From Autumnicola edwardsiae (GTDB taxonomy: Bacteria > Bacteroidota > Bacteroidia > Flavobacteriales > Flavobacteriaceae), in NCBI RefSeq assembly GCF_031846505.1, contig NZ_JAVRHP010000004.1, positions 23,852 through 87,851 on the forward strand: 64,000 nt of DNA, read 5' to 3'. Positions 61,632-64,000 of this stretch are shown piece by piece (position 1 is the stretch's first letter; every line of letters begins with the position of its first letter). A model generated the notes under the pieces. That model saw nothing but the letters and a program-made list of their open reading frames with translations, had not been told where the DNA came from and made no database searches. Both the position numbers and the translations under genes were made by a program.

Positions 61632-62618
61632 CTACCAGCGCTGGTGCACTTCCGGCTTAATATACTTCTCATAAATAGAGTTCATTTTTTCAATCTTTTC
61701 TGCAGATAAAGGCGGAAGATCGTAGACAGAAGTATTCGATAAAAGATGATCTTTTTTGGACGCACCTGGAATAATACAGCTTATTTCCTCAAACTGAAGG
61801 ATCCACTGTAAAGCGACAGGAGCGAGATTCTTTACATCTGGAAAAAGTGCTTTTAACTCGTCCACAGCTTTTAATCCCTGCTCAAAATCCACTCCGGCAA
61901 AGGTTTCCCCCTTGTCAAAGGCTTCTCCATTCCTGTTAAAATTCCTGTGATCTTCTTTGTCAAAATGACTGTTGGAATCAAATTTTCCGGTTAGCAATCC
62001 GCTGGCTAACGGAACTCTTGCAATAACCCCGACATCTTTTTTCTTTGCTTCTTCGAAGAACAATTCAGATGGACGTTGCCTGAAGAGGTTAAATATAATC
62101 TGGACGGTAGCAACATTAGAAAATTCCATTGCTTTTATTGCTTCTTCTATCTTTTCTACGCTAACTCCCAGGTTGCGGACTTTCCCCTGATCCCTTAGCC
62201 GATCAAAAGTTTCGAAAATCTCAGGTCGATAATAAACATCTGTGGGCGGGCAGTGTAGTTGTACAAGATCTAATCGATCAAGTCCGGTTCTTTTTAAACT
62301 GTCTTCCACAAATTTTGTAAGCACTTCCGGAGTGTAATTTTCATTTACATGTGGATTGATTTGCCTGCCGCACTTTGTGGCTACATAAATCTCTTCAGAG
62401 CGGGAGCGCACCACTCTTCCTACCGCTTTTTCACTTAAGCCTTCCTCATAAACATCGGCGGTATCTATAAAGTTCACGCCTTGATCAATGGCTGTATTTA
62501 TAATTTCATCGGCTTTGTTGTCGTCAAATCCAGATCCCCATTTTCCTCCTACCTGCCAGGTTCCAAGTGAGATTTCTGAAATTTTTAAGCCGGTTTTTCC
62601 CAGTTTTCTATAGTTCAT
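61632..62618 (-). CDS. Aldo/keto reductase
   Basis: 328 aa. TIM-barrel NADPH reductase: 'YRKLGKTGLKISEISLGTWQVGGKWG', catalytic set Asp ('FIDTADVYEEG', Tyr of 'DVY'), Lys in 'VATKCG' and His in 'LVQLHCPP'. 'IPGASKKDHL' binds the cofactor phosphate near 295. Closest to YajO/Tas-type reductases; substrate aldehyde or ketone unknown. Single gene. Confidence 0.93.
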   Translation of the reverse strand: MNYRKLGKTGLKISEISLGTWQVGGKWGSGFDDNKADEIINTAIDQGVNFIDTADVYEEGLSEKAVGRVVRSRSEEIYVATKCGRQINPHVNENYTPEVLTKFVEDSLKRTGLDRLDLVQLHCPPTDVYYRPEIFETFDRLRDQGKVRNLGVSVEKIEEAIKAMEFSNVATVQIIFNLFRQRPSELFFEEAKKKDVGVIARVPLASGLLTGKFDSNSHFDKEDHRNFNRNGEAFDKGETFAGVDFEQGLKAVDELKALFPDVKNLAPVALQWILQFEEISCIIPGASKKDHLLSNTSVYDLPPLSAEKIEKMNSIYEKYIKPEVHQRW

Positions 62619-62924
62619 TACTTTCTGTTTTTTATAAAATTAAAAATTAAAATCAGCATAAAAAAGGACACGGACTTTTAAAAGGAAAGTTTAGGGATTT
62701 TATAACAACAATAGGTTTTTAAAATTAAAATGAGCTGCTGAATGGGACACCCGGAGAGAAGAAGTGCTTAAGATAAAGAATCAAGGCGGTTTGTTGGATG
62801 TGGGAGACCAGGTAAAAAAAAACCAGCTCCAAAAGCACGATACTTTTTAGTTACTTGAAAAAAGCAAAATACCGCCATCTGCCAAACAAATAAAAGATGA
62901 TAAGTTTAAAATAATGACCTGTTC
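62619..62924. other. Intergenic region AKR/PAS protein (306 bp)
   Basis: AT-rich; nothing recognisable apart from poly-A runs at 62816 and elsewhere. The AKR promoter should lie here but no TAnnTTTG match was found. Confidence 0.4.
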
Positions 62925-63506
62925 TTAAGCGCTAATTTCCCTCTCTAAAGCGAGAAAATGGGTGAGTTTTGCGCCATAGGAACGTAACGGGATGACTGTT
63001 ATTTCACACAAATATTCTTCGTTGTTCTTTCTGTAGTTTACAAAGGTTTCTGTAAAAACAACCTCCTTTTTTAATTTTTCATCAACACGCTTCTTTGTGT
63101 CTTCAGGGGTGTTTTTTCCCTGTAAAAAGTCTGGGGTTTGGCCAATTGCAAAGCTGGCAGGATACCCAGTCATGTTGTAAAAACCTTTACTCACCCAGTT
63201 AATAATACGGTTGGCATCGGTCAATACAAGTGCATCATACTCTTCTTTTAATACAGTATTTACATCAAATTGCCAGTCGAACTTCTTCTGAAACTGCGCT
63301 AAAGTCTTTAATTGCCTCTTTTTTCTTTTATTATGCAATACGTGGTGAAAACTGGTGGAGGCAATGTCCATTCCCGCCAGGGGGGCACGGGCTAAACCAG
63401 ATGAACCAATTTTCTTCCGTGCTGTTCTGTATTCTTCTTTATTAAGGGTTTCAAGATAGAGATCCAGCGACCTCATATTACCTAAATCATCCTGGTATCT
63501 ACTCAT
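62925..63506 (-). CDS. LOV-like PAS protein without the photoactive cysteine
   Basis: 193 aa from ATG 63506; an ATG at 63572 would add 22 residues with a hydrophobic start. N-terminal helical part (1-85, 'LGNMRSLDLYLETLNKEEY') precedes one PAS domain (about 90-193): 'DALVLTDANRIINWVSKGFYNMTGYPASFAIGQTPDFLQGKNTPED' and 'FVNYRKNNEEYLCEITVIPLRSYGAKLTHFLALEREI'. The FLQG and NYRK motifs are LOV-like, but the flavin-adduct Cys of GxNCRFLQG is Pro125 here, so no LOV photocycle is expected. No output domain; role unknown. Confidence 0.82.
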   Translation of the reverse strand: MSRYQDDLGNMRSLDLYLETLNKEEYRTARKKIGSSGLARAPLAGMDIASTSFHHVLHNKRKKRQLKTLAQFQKKFDWQFDVNTVLKEEYDALVLTDANRIINWVSKGFYNMTGYPASFAIGQTPDFLQGKNTPEDTKKRVDEKLKKEVVFTETFVNYRKNNEEYLCEITVIPLRSYGAKLTHFLALEREISA

Positions 63507-63682
63507 AATTTTTTTAGCCTTTTTTCTTCCTTCTCTAATCCAGGTTAGGACGACAGATGGTATTAAAAGCAAATAAAGGCCGTCTGGAAATAGAGGAGGG
63601 GAAATACCTTTAAAAGCATATTTCGTAAGTAAACCGAAAGTACTGTTTATTGGCGAAAATATTTAATGTTATCACAATTAAC

Positions 63683-63731
63683 TTTAAATGGAAAGCTTAC
63701 AGTTTCCGTGCCTACAAGCTTCCCATTTAAA
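63683..63731. terminator. 16-bp hairpin upstream of the PAS gene
   Basis: TTTAAATGGAAAGCTT, 17-nt loop, AAGCTTCCCATTTAAA, one mismatch. Position 76 nt past the 52-aa gene (minus) suggests its terminator. Confidence 0.45.
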
Positions 63732-63806
63732 AATTAATTATCCTTGAATTTAACTTCAGAAATAGTTTTTTGAAATAAAATTACCGCCATCTATTCTGCG
63801 AAAAAT

Positions 63807-63965
63807 TTATTCCTGGTTCTCTTTGTAGAGTTTGTATCCCAGGTAAACTACTCCCGCAATGGCACCCCACTTTAAGAGGCTTGCTGTTAAGCCAATTCCT
63901 TTTTTTGCAACCCATAGTTCTGCTCCTTTTTCTGCTGCCTTTTTTGCTTTTTTCTTAAATTTCAT
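63807..63965 (-). CDS. Small membrane protein, 52 aa
   Basis: Short ORF with ATG at 63965 and TAA at 63807-63809: MKFKKKAKKAAEKGAELW..., a very basic amphipathic N-terminus (about 1-20), then a hydrophobic segment 'LTASLLKWGAIAGVVYLGYK' (about 27-46) and 'LYKENQE'. Fits a tail-anchored or single-span membrane protein. No family recognised. Ends 76 nt before a hairpin that may terminate it. Confidence 0.6.
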   Translation of the reverse strand: MKFKKKAKKAAEKGAELWVAKKGIGLTASLLKWGAIAGVVYLGYKLYKENQE

Positions 63966-64000
63966 AATTTTAGTTTTATAAGGTTAAATGGATGAAAAAA

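Noticed and set aside
1..64000. CRISPR array, defence island, integrative element, rRNA or tRNA
   Set aside because: Looked for regularly spaced repeats, integrase or transposase genes, and RNA-gene features on both strands; none seen. The window is mainly core and common accessory genes.

Overview
The window is chromosomal DNA from a marine-type member of the Bacteroidetes, family Flavobacteriaceae. A Gramella/Christiangramia-like genus is my inference from gene content and was not tested. The support is: T9SS-associated PorP/SprF- and PorG-like proteins, FadL- and TonB-type outer-membrane proteins, tandem Skp genes after bamA, almost no Shine-Dalgarno sequences, and promoters of the Bacteroidetes type (TTTG-like -33 box, about 19 nt, TAnnTTTG at -7). 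Coding density is high and most genes are core or common. I see no rRNA, tRNA, CRISPR array, insertion sequence, prophage or defence island.

Layout. 1-2.3 kb: 3' end of a TolC gene, a MacA-type adaptor and tsaB. 2.3-8 kb: MscS channel, dodecin, Pit phosphate carrier fused to a PhoU-like domain, an Nfu scaffold with a doubled N-domain, and a PorP/SprF-like protein. 8-16 kb, minus strand: envelope run CBS protein, nadK, porG-like, uppS, bamA, skp, skp, terminator, murI. 16-20.6 kb: pdxJ, an esterase, and a FadL porin with an SGNH lipoprotein. 20.6-24.6 kb: small membrane protein, trigger factor, clpP and clpX, with clear terminators. 24.6-27.5 kb: arsenic operon arsR, DUF6428, arsC-type phosphatase, acr3, with two matching candidate ArsR operators; then a VF530 protein. 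27.5-32.7 kb, minus: sulfotransferase, then a dinB-dnaE translesion pair behind an inverted-repeat operator candidate.

32.9-36.1 kb: two Tat-exported ferritin-like proteins followed by an ECF sigma factor and an RskA-type anti-sigma factor. 36-42 kb: GT9 glycosyltransferase, a short orphan reading frame, LLM flavin oxidoreductase, an unknown protein and a GH31 glucosidase. 42-49.3 kb: M1 aminopeptidase, a conserved unknown 477-aa protein, a TolB-like propeller plus secreted glyoxalase-fold protein, and a SulP transporter. 49.6-52.2 kb: the GTPases era and der. 52.6-60.3 kb: a lipoprotein with a large internal duplication, a TonB-type barrel, a small barrel protein and a PEGA-like protein. 60.4-64 kb: PAS-LuxR regulator, aldo/keto reductase, a LOV-like PAS protein lacking the photoactive cysteine, and a 52-aa membrane protein.

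The least explained signal is a dispersed palindromic element (core CGAAAATTGCCAATTTTCG followed by a second small inverted repeat, GCWGAAG and often a pyrimidine tract). It recurs only in intergenic DNA, with the best copies at 41.9, 42.05, 58.4 and 58.65 kb. Other leads are the paired ArsR operators, the dinB operator, the ferritin/ECF module, the Cys-less LOV-like protein and the lipoprotein duplication.
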